Assembly: GCF_003261055.1 (NCBI RefSeq)
Contig: NZ_CP030074.1
Coordinates: forward strand, 682,001-746,000
Length of the DNA stretch: 64,000 bases
Source of the DNA: Streptomyces cadmiisoli
GTDB taxonomy: Bacteria; Actinomycetota; Actinomycetes; Streptomycetales; Streptomycetaceae
Direction of reading: 5' to 3'
Each line of letters begins with the position of its first letter. Position 1 is the first letter of the stretch. Below, piece by piece: positions 53,674-62,515 of the stretch. Made by a program: the position numbers and the translations under genes. The notes beneath the pieces were generated by a model that was given only the letters and a program-made list of their open reading frames with translations, was not told where the DNA came from and did not search any database.

Positions 53674-54209
53674 GTGCGGATAGAGCGGCATCAGGTGGGC
53701 GAGGCAGTCGTTACGGCGACGCGCGAGGACTTCGCGAACAGGATCGGGGGACAGGTCCGGTCCATGTCGAAGGCCGGCCGGATGGCCGTATACGAATGGC
53801 AGTCGATCGCCGATGAGTTACTCGACTACCTGGGCGCCCTGTCCGTGGAGACGCCCGGCCTCGACACCCCGGAGGCCGAGACTGCCCTCAAGGCCGCGGC
53901 AGAGGCCGCGGCCCGAGCCGTCCGAACTGGGGCTTCGCCCCGCCACCGGCCGTACTGCTGTCACAGCTCGTGGAGGGCGACGAGGAGAGCTTCAACCTGG
54001 CTCTGGCCGATGCCCTCGAAGCCCACCGCGATCACTGCCAGGCCGCCGGCCGCTCCGACGACGCCGACGCCACGATCAATTTCAACGTCCCGGCCCTGGC
54101 CTGCCACGCCCGCCGCCGGGGCTGGAACATCCGGGTCGCGTCCCCCTACCTGCCTCAGCGTCTCCTCGACGCTGCCGAGCCCATAAGCCTGGAGCCTGAC
54201 GGGACGTAG
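53674..54209 (+). pseudogene. Imm49-like immunity protein gene, deleted and frameshifted
   Basis: The frame from GTG at 53674 (GGGAG upstream) gives VRIERHQVGEAVVTATREDF and an adjoining helix (ANRIGGQV..., DELLDYLGALSVETPGLDTP). After about 53920 the frame shifts, and the second frame to 54209 gives APPPAVLLSQLVEGDEESFN, LADALEAHRDHCQ, LACHARRRGWNIRV and SPYLPQRLL. The order matches the ends of the Imm49 family (immunity to contact-dependent toxins), but the middle ~100 residues are missing. Neither piece alone should be functional. Confidence 0.6.
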
Positions 54210-54277
54210 CGCTGACCATCACCGTGGCGCGCCCGGAAGGGAAAGCACCGCCCAGGGCTGGCCCGGGACACCGTGGG

Positions 54278-54345
54278 CTGGTGCCGCGGCAGGCAACGCT
54301 TGCCTGTCAGGAAGCCGCGTCCGGTGCGTGCTCGGAAAGACGCCG
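54278..54345. repeat. half copy of the palindromic element at 8327
   Basis: GCTGGTGCCGCGGCAGGCAA (from 54278), then CTTGCC.GTCA.GAAGC.GCGT.CGGTGCGTGCTC, matches the left half of the 169-bp element. No right-hand inverted repeat follows, so this is a truncated relic. 54210-54277 and 54346-54494 have no supported gene. Confidence 0.55.
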
Positions 54346-54494
54346 ATACGCGGTCGGGCAGAGTCCGATCATGGACAGCCGAGGAGCGGCACGCTGGGCA
54401 GGGCCTGCCGCCCAGTGAGGGGATCCACGCCACTCAGCCCGAAGAACAACAGCGGCCCGCCTGACCCCACTTGCAGTCAGTTACGGTGCTGCCT

Positions 54495-56663
54495 ATGGCG
54501 ATGTTCTCGGCCGTATCCCCGGCGCTGTCCTGGCCGCACTGTGCTCACGGCGCGGACCCGGCCACCGATCCCGTCGGCTGCCGCGGTATCCACGTCCCCG
54601 GCCATACCGCCTGCCTTGCCCACCTGAGCGACACCGACCGCGACACCTACCTGGCGGGCCTGACACCCGGCTCCGACATCGACCACCGCGGCACCCCCTT
54701 CACCGAAGACCTCCTGAACCGACTTCTGCACGCCCTCCAGGACTCCACCACCACCCACCCCCACCTCGGCGCCACCAGGTTCGATGGGGCGCAGTTCTCC
54801 GGCACCGCCAGCTTCGTCGGGGCAAAGTTCTCCGGCTTCGCCATGTTTGTCGGGGCGAAGTTCGCCGGCGACGCCGTGTTTGTCGGGGCGCAGTTCTCTG
54901 GAATCGCCGTATTCGTCGAGGCGCAGTTCTCCGGCACCGCCAGGTTCGACAGGGCGAAGTTCGCCGGCTCCGCCGTGTTCGGCGGGGTGGAGTTCTCCGG
55001 CTCCGCCGTGTTCGACACGGTGGAGTTCTCCGGCATCGCCGTGTTCGGCGGGGTGGAGTTCTCCGGCGATGCCGTGTTTGTCAGGGCGGAGTTCTCCGGC
55101 GACGCCGGTTTCGTCGGGGCGAAGTTCTTTCGCAGCGTCGCGTTCGACAGGGCGGAGTTTGCCGGCACCGTCGCGTTCGACGGGGCGAAGTTTTCCGGCA
55201 TCGCGGGGTTCGGCAGAGCGAAGTTCACTTGCGACGCCAGGTTCGGCAGGGCGCAGTTCTCCGGCATCGCCGGGTTCGTCGGTGCGAGGTTCTCCGGCGA
55301 CGCTGTTTTCGTCCGGGCGAAGTTCTCCGACGACGCCAGCTTTGGCGAGGCGAAGTTCGTAGGCACCGCCAGGTTCGTCGGGGCGAAGTTCTCCGGCTCT
55401 GCCGGGTTCGTCGGGGCGGAGTTCGCCGGCGACGCCTGGTTTGGCGAGGCGCAGTTCTCCGGCATCGCTAGCTTCGGCGTGGCGAAGTTCGCCGGCGACG
55501 CCAAGTTCGATGGGGCGCAGTTCTTGGTGACTTCGCGGTGGGGGCCGACTGTCTGCGCGGGGACGCTGGATCTGTCGGGTGCCGTGTTCGGGGAGCCGAC
55601 GACATTGGAGATCGCCGCGCGTGAGGTGCGTTGTGTGCGGACGCGGTGGGAGTCGACGGCCACCGTGCGTCTGCGCCACGCCGCCGCCGACCTCAGCTAC
55701 GCCGTGCTGGCGGCTCCCGTAGCGGTCACAGCCCACCCCGCCCCCTTCATCAATGGCGATGGTGTCGTGGACGAGAGTCTGCTGCCCGGCCCCGCGGGGG
55801 TGCGGGTGACCTCGGTACAGGGTGTGGACGCTGCGCTGCTGGTTCTGACGGACACCGACCTGTCCGACTGCCTGTTCTCCGGGGCCTTCCACCTTGACCA
55901 ACTCCGCCTGGAAGGCCGCACGGATTTCGCATTTCCCCCCACCGGATGGCACCGCAAGGGGATAGGACCGGTCCGCTGGACACGCCGGCGCACCCTGGTC
56001 GAGGAACACCACTGGCGCGCCCAGTCCATCGGCCGGCCAACCCCGCCCACCGGCCACGCCCACTCGCCCCGCCAGTGGCGTGCCGGCCCGTACCACCCCG
56101 ACCCCGACCACACCCCCGACCCAGAAGATGTCGCCGCCTTGTACCGGCAACTCCGCAAAGCCTTCGAGGACGCCAAGAACGAACCCGGTGCCGCCGACTT
56201 CTACTACGGCGAGTGCGAGATGCGCCGCCACGACCGCGCCGGCACCCCCAGAGTCGAACGCGGCCTGCTGTGGGCCTACTGGCTGCTGTCCGGCTACGGC
56301 CTGCGCGCAGCGCGCGCCCTGGGCTGGCTCGCCGCCGCCATGTTGCTCACGATCATGCTGCTGATGGGCTTCGGCCTGCCGGGTTCCTCCCCGAAGCAGG
56401 AAGCGACCGGCACCGTTCCGCCCGGCGGGGGCAAGGTCACCTTCACGATCGACAAAGACGACGCGCAGAACCCGACCGGGGACAGGTTCACCGGCAAGCG
56501 GTTCGAGAAGGCCCTGAACATCACGCTCAACTCCGTGGTCTTCCGCTCCAGCGGACAGGACCTGACCACTGCCGGCACCTACATCGAGATGACCTCCCGC
56601 CTCCTGGAACCCGCGCTCCTGGCCCTCGCCGTCCTAGCCATCCGCGGACGCATCAAACGCTGA
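54495..56663 (+). CDS. pentapeptide-repeat protein with C-terminal membrane domain
   Basis: About 722-aa protein. Residues roughly 95-345 are some 24 decapeptides of the form F-S/A-G-x-A-x-F-x-x-A (for example FSGIAVFVEAQ, FAGDAVFVGAQ), that is, about 48 pentapeptide units forming a right-handed quadrilateral beta-helix. A cytoplasmic linker follows (HTPDPEDVAALYRQLRKAFEDAKNEPGAADFYYGE), then two hydrophobic segments (LGWLAAAMLLTIMLLMGFGL, LLEPALLALAVLAIRG) around an external loop. This is a known Streptomyces layout of unknown function; channel-like or scaffold roles have been suggested for similar C-termini. Start uncertain: ATG at 54495 or TTG at 54471, neither with a good ribosome site. 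The repeat makes a spurious 584-codon frame on the other strand. Confidence 0.85.
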   Translation: MAMFSAVSPALSWPHCAHGADPATDPVGCRGIHVPGHTACLAHLSDTDRDTYLAGLTPGSDIDHRGTPFTEDLLNRLLHALQDSTTTHPHLGATRFDGAQFSGTASFVGAKFSGFAMFVGAKFAGDAVFVGAQFSGIAVFVEAQFSGTARFDRAKFAGSAVFGGVEFSGSAVFDTVEFSGIAVFGGVEFSGDAVFVRAEFSGDAGFVGAKFFRSVAFDRAEFAGTVAFDGAKFSGIAGFGRAKFTCDARFGRAQFSGIAGFVGARFSGDAVFVRAKFSDDASFGEAKFVGTARFVGAKFSGSAGFVGAEFAGDAWFGEAQFSGIASFGVAKFAGDAKFDGAQFLVTSRWGPTVCAGTLDLSGAVFGEPTTLEIAAREVRCVRTRWESTATVRLRHAAADLSYAVLAAPVAVTAHPAPFINGDGVVDESLLPGPAGVRVTSVQGVDAALLVLTDTDLSDCLFSGAFHLDQLRLEGRTDFAFPPTGWHRKGIGPVRWTRRRTLVEEHHWRAQSIGRPTPPTGHAHSPRQWRAGPYHPDPDHTPDPEDVAALYRQLRKAFEDAKNEPGAADFYYGECEMRRHDRAGTPRVERGLLWAYWLLSGYGLRAARALGWLAAAMLLTIMLLMGFGLPGSSPKQEATGTVPPGGGKVTFTIDKDDAQNPTGDRFTGKRFEKALNITLNSVVFRSSGQDLTTAGTYIEMTSRLLEPALLALAVLAIRGRIKR

Positions 56664-56836
56664 CCAACCGACGCAGGGACTGCTCGATCCGCACCCCCGG
56701 TGAGACGACGAGGTACATCTGCTCGGTGGTCGCCATCCAGTGCTGCGCCGGCGACGCCAACGCCAACCGGTCCCAACTCGGGTAGGCCGCCGCAGCCGTG
56801 GTGTCTCGACCGCGCGCGTGTGCCCTCTGATGGTTT

Positions 56837-56912
56837 TGGCCAGTTGGTTAGTTGATGTTTTACTCAATATGGCAGCCGCCGCGGGATGCTCACGAACCAT
56901 CGCCGTAGGCTG
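56837..56912 (+). repeat. 76-bp element shared with 42757-42832, copy B
   Basis: TGGCCAGTTGGTTAGTTGAT, then TTTTACTCAATATGGCAGCC and so on to TAGGCTGG, 38 nt before the MltG start. The conserved dyad TTGA...TCAA and flanks are as in copy A. Confidence 0.6.
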
Positions 56913-56949
56913 GCGCAACCCACGCGACGCCCGCGGCTCTAGGGGATCG

Positions 56950-58584
56950 ATGACTGAGTATGGCAGGGGCCCAGGCTCCGAACCGTGGCATCCGCAGGAC
57001 CCGTTGTTCGGGGACGGCGGATGGGGAGGCCAGCAGGCCCAAGCGGGTCAGCAGTTACCTTACGGCGACCACCCGCAGCAGTGGCAGTACGGCGACCGGG
57101 GTCCCGGCGAGCATCCGGGCTACGGCCATGCGCAGCAGTACGACCAGCAGCAGTACGCCGCTCAGGCGCAGCAGTCGTACGGCACTCAACAGCAGTACGA
57201 CACCGGCAGTTGGGCCACCGGGACGCAAGTGCACCTGCAGTACGCCGCCGACCCCACCGACCTGTACTCCCAGCAGGGCGTTGCTCCCGGCACCGAGCAG
57301 CCTGACTTCTACGGCCCGCCCGACGTCTACCCACCGCCGGAGCCGCCCAGTCGCCGGCGCACCGAGCCGGAGCCCGAGACCGACTGGGACCCCGGCCCCG
57401 ATCAGGGCGAGCACGCCTTCTTCTCGGGGGAGGTCGATTCCCAAGACGAGGAGCCCACGGACCGGCGCGGGCGCGTCGAGCGGCGGGGGCGGGGCGGCAA
57501 GGGCAAGAAGAGCCGCAACGGGGGTGGCCGCCGCGCGGTGGCCCTGGTGTTCGGCGGCGGTATGGCCGGCGTCGTCTACCTCGGCTACCAGTTCTACCCG
57601 GACCGTTTCGGCGTGGCCCCGGACTTCGCGGGCGGTGGAAACGGTGAGGCGGTGACCGTAACGATCCCCGAGGGTGCGGGCGGCTATGAGATCGGCGGCC
57701 TGCTGAAGAAGGCCGGTGTCGTGAAGAGCGTCGACGCATTCGTCGCGGCGCAGAACCGCAACCCCGAAGGCAAGGGCATTCATTCCGGTGTGTACGCGCT
57801 GCAGCAGGAGATGTCGGCCGACAGCGCGGTTGAACGCATGCTCAATCTCGACAGTATCAACAACCTGATCATCGCCGAAGGTAAACGCAACACCGACATC
57901 TACAAGCTCATCGACAAGCGCCTCGAGGTCGCCGATGGCACCACGGCCGCGATTGCAAAGAAGGAATACAGAAAGCTCGGCCTGCCCGACTGGGCGTTGA
58001 ACCAGGAGAACGTCAAGGACCCGCTGGAGGGCTTCCTCTACCCCTCCAGCTACGCCGCCGCCAAGGGACAGACCCCGCAAGACGTTTTGAAGCAGATGGT
58101 GAGCCGCGCCACTTCGACGTACACAAAACTTGGCGTCGAGAAGAAGGCGGAAGAGCTCGGCCTTGACGGCCCTTGGCAACTGCTGACCGTCGCGAGCCTG
58201 GTGCAGGCAGAAGGAACGAGCCACGACGACTTCAGGAGAATGGCCGAGGTTGTCTACAACCGCCTGGACCGCTCGAACCCCCAGACCAACGGCATGCTCG
58301 AGTTCGACTCCACGTACAACTACATCAAGAATCAGAGCAAGATCGACCTGAGCCTGAGCGAACTCCGGAACTACGACAACCCATACAACACCTACTACAA
58401 CAGGGGTCTCCCACCGGGACCGATCAGCAACCCGGGTGACGAAGCGCTGAAGGGCGCACTCGACCCGACGGACGAGGGCTGGTACTACTTCATCTCGCTG
58501 AACGGCAAGACCAGCGAGTTCACGAGGACGAATGAAGAGCACCAGCAACTAGTCGACGAATGGAACGCCACGAGGGGCAACTGA
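56950..58584 (+). CDS. mltG: endolytic transglycosylase MltG paralogue
   Basis: 544-aa membrane-anchored lytic transglycosylase that cleaves nascent peptidoglycan chains. The long cytoplasmic N-terminus is Gln/Tyr-rich (QQYDQQQYAAQAQQSYG) and then charged. One transmembrane helix at about 198-215 (ALVFGGGMAGVVYLGY) leads to the LysM-like segment VTVTIPEGAGGYEIGGLL and the YceG catalytic domain. The catalytic Glu is E421 in ASLVQAEGTS. The C-terminal YNTYYNRGLPPGPISNPG is the family signature. ATG at 56950 with GGGGA before it. Normally Streptomyces mltG lies between ruvX and aroE; here no such neighbours are seen, so this is probably a second, accessory copy. Confidence 0.92.
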   Translation: MTEYGRGPGSEPWHPQDPLFGDGGWGGQQAQAGQQLPYGDHPQQWQYGDRGPGEHPGYGHAQQYDQQQYAAQAQQSYGTQQQYDTGSWATGTQVHLQYAADPTDLYSQQGVAPGTEQPDFYGPPDVYPPPEPPSRRRTEPEPETDWDPGPDQGEHAFFSGEVDSQDEEPTDRRGRVERRGRGGKGKKSRNGGGRRAVALVFGGGMAGVVYLGYQFYPDRFGVAPDFAGGGNGEAVTVTIPEGAGGYEIGGLLKKAGVVKSVDAFVAAQNRNPEGKGIHSGVYALQQEMSADSAVERMLNLDSINNLIIAEGKRNTDIYKLIDKRLEVADGTTAAIAKKEYRKLGLPDWALNQENVKDPLEGFLYPSSYAAAKGQTPQDVLKQMVSRATSTYTKLGVEKKAEELGLDGPWQLLTVASLVQAEGTSHDDFRRMAEVVYNRLDRSNPQTNGMLEFDSTYNYIKNQSKIDLSLSELRNYDNPYNTYYNRGLPPGPISNPGDEALKGALDPTDEGWYYFISLNGKTSEFTRTNEEHQQLVDEWNATRGN

Positions 58585-59228
58585 TGGCCGTACTGTGAGT
58601 GCCACCGCACCCGGGTCTGGCATCGCCGACTCGCACACACGGTGCGCATCGCGCTGCACACGCGGAACTGGGACCCACTCTGCCGGGCGACCGAGCTGAG
58701 ATCGGTGTGGTCGCCCCCGGCTTCGCCGGTCAACAGGGCGGAAGTGGTTGAGGGTTCGCAGAGAGTCAACTGGTTGTTTCGCGTGCTTCCCCTCACGCGA
58801 TGCCTGCGCTGCCGAGCCCACCCGCATGGTGACCTGGTCCATCAGACCCTTGGGCATGCAGATACTCCGTTTGAGGAATCCAGCACCAGCCGCACGACGC
58901 CCGGCAGCAGGCCTCAAGTGGCGAACTACCGTAGTGTCACCGCTGCCGAGTGCAGCGCGGGGACATGAGTTGGGGGCGCAGGGGCCGCACACGAGGGGGA
59001 TGCGTTCTCCGGCGACGCGGCATGAGCAGTCTTTGCGACCGAGACCCGGATGCTCGCAGGGACCGTTGGCTGCCATGGCTGAGTTCCCCAAAGTTCGATC
59101 ATGAGGCACGCATCTTCTATAGCCGTATGGCTGAGACGGGCTACGGTGAGGACAACCGAAATTTCGGTGCGCCCTCGCGTGCCTCTTGGCTGCAGCTCCC
59201 CGTGGCTGCTCCAAGGGATCCGGGCATT
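58585..59228. other. 644-nt stretch without a supported gene
   Basis: Frames on both strands overlap each other and lack motifs (for example 58549-59214 minus, 58950-59396 plus). Nothing recognised up to the small palindrome at 59229. Confidence 0.35.
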
Positions 59229-59310
59229 TCTAATCTTATTAGAGATGCGACCGAGTGGCGTCGAGGAGACCGTGGTATGCGCCCCCCCGATCGGATACCA
59301 CGGTCTCCTC
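59229..59310. terminator. AT palindrome plus 16-bp-stem hairpin
   Basis: TCTAAT-ctt-ATTAGA (59229-59243) is followed by GAGGAGACCGTGGTAT (59263-59278), which pairs perfectly with ATACCACGGTCTCCTC (59295-59310) around a 16-nt C-rich loop. The second element is a strong terminator-like hairpin; no gene ends close to it. Confidence 0.65.
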
Positions 59311-59438
59311 CTATTCAGGTCGATCCTTGCGGCAGTGAGTTTTGTATTGATGTCTCTTGTTCGCAGGGCAAAAGGAATCTTATTCCCATGGCTTGAGTCA
59401 CAAATTTCAACGAGACGCGAATCAGAAAGCTAGCTGTT

Positions 59439-59726
59439 TTGCCTCAGATCCCATTGCTTCCACACTTTCTCGTTGATCTGCGAGTCGCAGTTCCGTGCTC
59501 CAGTCGCCCTCATCTGTTTTACCGGCCGGACGAAGTGACCGAAGGCGCGAGTAGTCGAGGTCAGTCGAGAACAGCGGAAGCTCGCGAATTGTGCGCCACC
59601 TGCCCCGTCACCGTTGCTTGCCGCAACTGGGCGCGCGAGAGCGGCGAGTATGGCATATGGGGTGGCGAGACCGAGAGTGAGCGAATTGCCGCTGGCTACG
59701 CATGTCGCGTTCATGCTGACAAATAG
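59439..59726 (+). CDS. WhiB-like iron-sulfur transcription factor
   Basis: About 95-aa member of the Wbl family. It has four cysteines in the family pattern, C20...C52-x2-C55-x5-C61 (ELCATCPVTVACRNWA), to bind a [4Fe-4S] cluster, then the turn YGIWGGET that contacts the RNA polymerase sigma factor, and a short basic tail (ERIAAGYACRVHADK). The frame opens with TTG at 59439; no ribosome site is obvious, and a later start is possible because only the cysteines onward are conserved. The region upstream (59340-59438) is AT-rich for this genome. Wbl proteins regulate development or antibiotic resistance (WhiB7-like); which group this belongs to cannot be told by eye. No AT-hook is present at the C-terminus, so it is not a WhiB7. 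Confidence 0.88.
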   Translation: MPQIPLLPHFLVDLRVAVPCSSRPHLFYRPDEVTEGASSRGQSRTAEARELCATCPVTVACRNWARESGEYGIWGGETESERIAAGYACRVHADK

Positions 59727-60080
59727 TGGCCGTGGCTTTGCCGTGCTGGCGTCGTTGAGGAGGGCGAGGTGCCGCTCCGTTTTGAGTGCGGCGAGCAGCC
59801 TGAGTCGGCCCGCTACTGAAATCAACGGGGCGGCTCGGCACAACCCGCAGGAGAACTCTGTGTAATTCGACCATCACGCAATGTGCACCAAAGTCGACGT
59901 GAGTGGTATCTGCGCGCCGCATATGGGATAGGCGTGCTGATTCCGGGTGCGAAGTGGGGGTGTGCGGGGGATTCTGGTCGTGTCCAAGCGGCCTGCCGTC
60001 GGTCGGTACGGGCGGATCAGTCCCGTCCGGTCGTTGTCGCGTGTGCGGGCTGCTCCTGGCTGGTGAAAGCGAGGCACCCC

Positions 60081-61154
60081 ATGCAGATGCGAGCAGCGCG
60101 GATGCACGGGTACAACGAACCTCTTCGGCTTGAAGAGGTACCCGTTCCCGAACCCGCCCCGGACCAAGTTCTGGTGAAGGTCGCGGCGGTAGGCATGTGT
60201 CGAAGTGACTTCCAGCTCGTGGAGGGCTACTTCAAGGGTGCGTTCCCTGTGGACTTCCCCTACATACCCGGCCATGAGGTCGCGGGTCGTGTGGTGGGGA
60301 AGGGCAGCGCCGTCCCGGATTCGCCGGGCTACTCCGAGGGTGACATGGTCGTGGTCCTCACTGGTTGGGGCGACGGTACGTGCCGTCAGTGCCGTGAGGG
60401 CAACGAGCAGATCTGCAGCGGCACGGGCCGGTGGGTCGGGTTCGGGCCTCCTGGAGGCTACGCCGAGTACATAGGGGTGCAGTACGCCCATGCCATCCCG
60501 GTCTCGGAGGAGGCCGCCCGGCATCCCGAGTTCCTGGCCCCGATGACGGACGCGGGGCTGACTCCGTACCGGGCGATGAAGAAGCTGCGTGACACGGGCA
60601 AGGTGGTGCCCGGACGTGTCATCGGTGTCACCGGTATCGGCGGTCTGGGCAGCTACGGGGTCCAGTACGCGAAGCTGCTGGGCGGCGGTGCGACGGTGGT
60701 GGCCCTGACCCGCTCGGACAACAAGCTGGACGTGGCGAAGGACAACGGCGCGGACCACGGGATCAACGTCCGGGACAAGTCCACCGAGGCCATCCAGGAC
60801 ACGCTGGAGTCGCTGACCGGCAGCAGGACGCTCGATGCCGTGCTGGACTGCGTCGGCAGCAAGGACGCCATCGCGACGGCGTTCGACGTGCTCGGCTCGG
60901 AAGGCATCGTGGCCTCCGTCGGTCTCATGGACCACCACGTCGAGCTTCCCCAGTTCCCGTTCGTCGGGACGGAGCGGTCCTACTTCGGCTCGTTCTGGGG
61001 CAACTACGAGGACCTCGCAGAGGTACTCGCTCTCGCCGAAGCCGGCCTCGTCAAGCACAACGTCACCAAGATCAAGCTGGAGGACGTCAACGAGAACCTG
61101 GAGGCCCTCGGCCGCGGCGACGTCGTCGGCCGCCTGGTCATCACCTTCGAATGA
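60081..61154 (+). CDS. zinc-dependent alcohol dehydrogenase (MDR family)
   Basis: 357-aa NAD(P)-dependent dehydrogenase. Catalytic zinc ligands lie in VGMCRSDFQ (Cys) and GHEVAGRV (His-Glu). The coenzyme motif is GVTGIGGLGSYGVQYAKLLG near 180, and DNGADHGINV follows, as in family members. The structural-zinc loop reads GTCRQCREGNEQIC, with three cysteines instead of four, so structural zinc binding may be lost or altered. ATG at 60081 or 60087, after GCGAGG. The frame is open upstream to 59883 but that part is Arg/Cys-rich and unlike the family. A terminator follows 28 nt after the stop. Confidence 0.92.
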   Translation: MQMRAARMHGYNEPLRLEEVPVPEPAPDQVLVKVAAVGMCRSDFQLVEGYFKGAFPVDFPYIPGHEVAGRVVGKGSAVPDSPGYSEGDMVVVLTGWGDGTCRQCREGNEQICSGTGRWVGFGPPGGYAEYIGVQYAHAIPVSEEAARHPEFLAPMTDAGLTPYRAMKKLRDTGKVVPGRVIGVTGIGGLGSYGVQYAKLLGGGATVVALTRSDNKLDVAKDNGADHGINVRDKSTEAIQDTLESLTGSRTLDAVLDCVGSKDAIATAFDVLGSEGIVASVGLMDHHVELPQFPFVGTERSYFGSFWGNYEDLAEVLALAEAGLVKHNVTKIKLEDVNENLEALGRGDVVGRLVITFE

Positions 61155-61181
61155 CATCCAGCTGAGATCGAGCTGAGAGGC

Positions 61182-61215
61182 AGCGGGACGGCCACCCGGT
61201 GGGGACCGTCCCGCT
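61182..61215. terminator. bidirectional terminator between convergent genes
   Basis: AGCGGGACGG (61182-61191) pairs perfectly with CCGTCCCGCT (61206-61215) around a 14-nt loop. It is followed on the minus side by the gene ending at 61319. Confidence 0.7.
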
Positions 61216-61318
61216 GACACGGCCGCTTCCAGCGGAAACCTATCGACGGCGGAGATCTCAGCGGCACGCCGAATCGGTTGGCGACTGCCCGAGCCTGTTG
61301 CTTGTCCGCTCGACGGCG

Positions 61319-62515
61319 TTACGCATTTTGGTCGCGCTGCTCGTGGCGTTGCCACTCGCGTCCGCCGTCGCGCGAGACCCACAAGCCTTCGCCCTTCACC
61401 AGGTCATACGTCGGTGTCGTAGCATCCGCGATGCCGTAGAGCGTTGTTCCGTCGACGGTGAGCGAGGTGAATTGCGCCGGCGTCCGCAGCTTGCGGAAGG
61501 CGGTGTTGCCGGGGTCGTCGGCGAGCCAGTAGCTGCCGCCTTCCTCGCCGACGAGCAGCCGTCCGTCCGCGAGCACCTCCAGGACCAACAACTCCGAGCC
61601 ACCGTCGAAGTTCTGCCAGGGGATGCCGCCGTCGAGGAGCGTCCGCCAGTGCTTGCCGCTGTCGGTCGTCACCAGCAGGCCGCCTACGCCCTCGTCCTCA
61701 CCCTGGACGAGGGACAGCGCCGCGGTGCCGCCCCGCGCGGCCAGGACACCCCCCGTGTACGGCTTCGGGACCGCGGTCGATCCAAGGGTGCGACCGTGGC
61801 GCTGCCATACAACACGGTAGGGGTCTTCGGTCAGGGACTGCTGCACGCTCCAGACAGTGCCCAGCTCGTCCACCGCGAGGCGGACGGCGTCGTCCGGCAG
61901 CCCCGCCGGGGGCGCAACGGTGCGCGTGGCCGGGCGGTAGACCAGAGTCGGCTCCGGTGCGGAAACCAGGATGTCACCGCCACGCGTCCCCAGCGGGGCC
62001 TCGCTGACAACGACCTTGTGCCGCTCACCGCGTACATCGAGGACGTACGCCTCGTTGGCATGCTCCCCAGACGGCACCCGTACAAAGCCCCCCGGCACCC
62101 CCTTGAACTCGGCTGGCGCCGCTTCCGCGTGTTCCGCGTGCTCAGCGACCGTGCGGCCGTCGGGGCCGACGATGCGCCAGGCTGTGGCAGCCGGTCCTTC
62201 GTCGTCTTCGACGTTGTCGAGGTCGTACGTCAGGAGAAGCGAGCCGTCGTCCGCGCGGACCACGTCGGCGGGGGCGCCGGCCGCCTCGATCACATCCGCG
62301 GGGCGCGGGCGCGGGTCTTCGATGATCTGCTTGTACTTCGCCTCTCGGCTCCCCGGGCCCGTGCCCGCGCCCTCAGAAGCCTTGTCGTCGGAGCTACCTG
62401 AGCCGCAGGCGGTCATCGCCAGCGCCGCACTCACCGCGGCCACGAGCGTGGCCGTCCGTCTCGCACGTTTCGTCAGACACAACACCGCCGCATTCTCACA
62501 TGACGCGGTGGTCAA
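61319..62515 (-). CDS. secreted lipoprotein with BNR-like repeats
   Basis: 398-aa lipoprotein. The leader (TKRARRTATLVAAVSAALAM) ends in the lipobox LAMTAC, then a Ser/Gly linker. The body has propeller-like strands with Asp-box-type phrases (LLVTTDSGKHWRTLL, LWVSRDGGREWQRHE), as in sialidase/BNR-repeat proteins, and short blade motifs such as LAVDELGTVWSV. No catalytic residues are seen, so binding is more likely than hydrolysis. The start is probably further in than 62515 (for example the Leu/Thr before KRARR), because a lipoprotein leader of about 37 residues is long. The gene converges on the alcohol dehydrogenase. Confidence 0.85.
   Translation of the reverse strand: MTTASCENAAVLCLTKRARRTATLVAAVSAALAMTACGSGSSDDKASEGAGTGPGSREAKYKQIIEDPRPRPADVIEAAGAPADVVRADDGSLLLTYDLDNVEDDEGPAATAWRIVGPDGRTVAEHAEHAEAAPAEFKGVPGGFVRVPSGEHANEAYVLDVRGERHKVVVSEAPLGTRGGDILVSAPEPTLVYRPATRTVAPPAGLPDDAVRLAVDELGTVWSVQQSLTEDPYRVVWQRHGRTLGSTAVPKPYTGGVLAARGGTAALSLVQGEDEGVGGLLVTTDSGKHWRTLLDGGIPWQNFDGGSELLVLEVLADGRLLVGEEGGSYWLADDPGNTAFRKLRTPAQFTSLTVDGTTLYGIADATTPTYDLVKGEGLWVSRDGGREWQRHEQRDQNA

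Noticed and set aside
54477..56231. 584-codon minus-strand frame opposite the pentapeptide gene
   Set aside because: A repetitive ELRP.E..VAGELRP pattern is the complement of the pentapeptide codons, not a separate gene.
57055..58548. 497-codon minus-strand frame opposite mltG
   Set aside because: No motif or ribosome site; the plus strand is a clear MltG.
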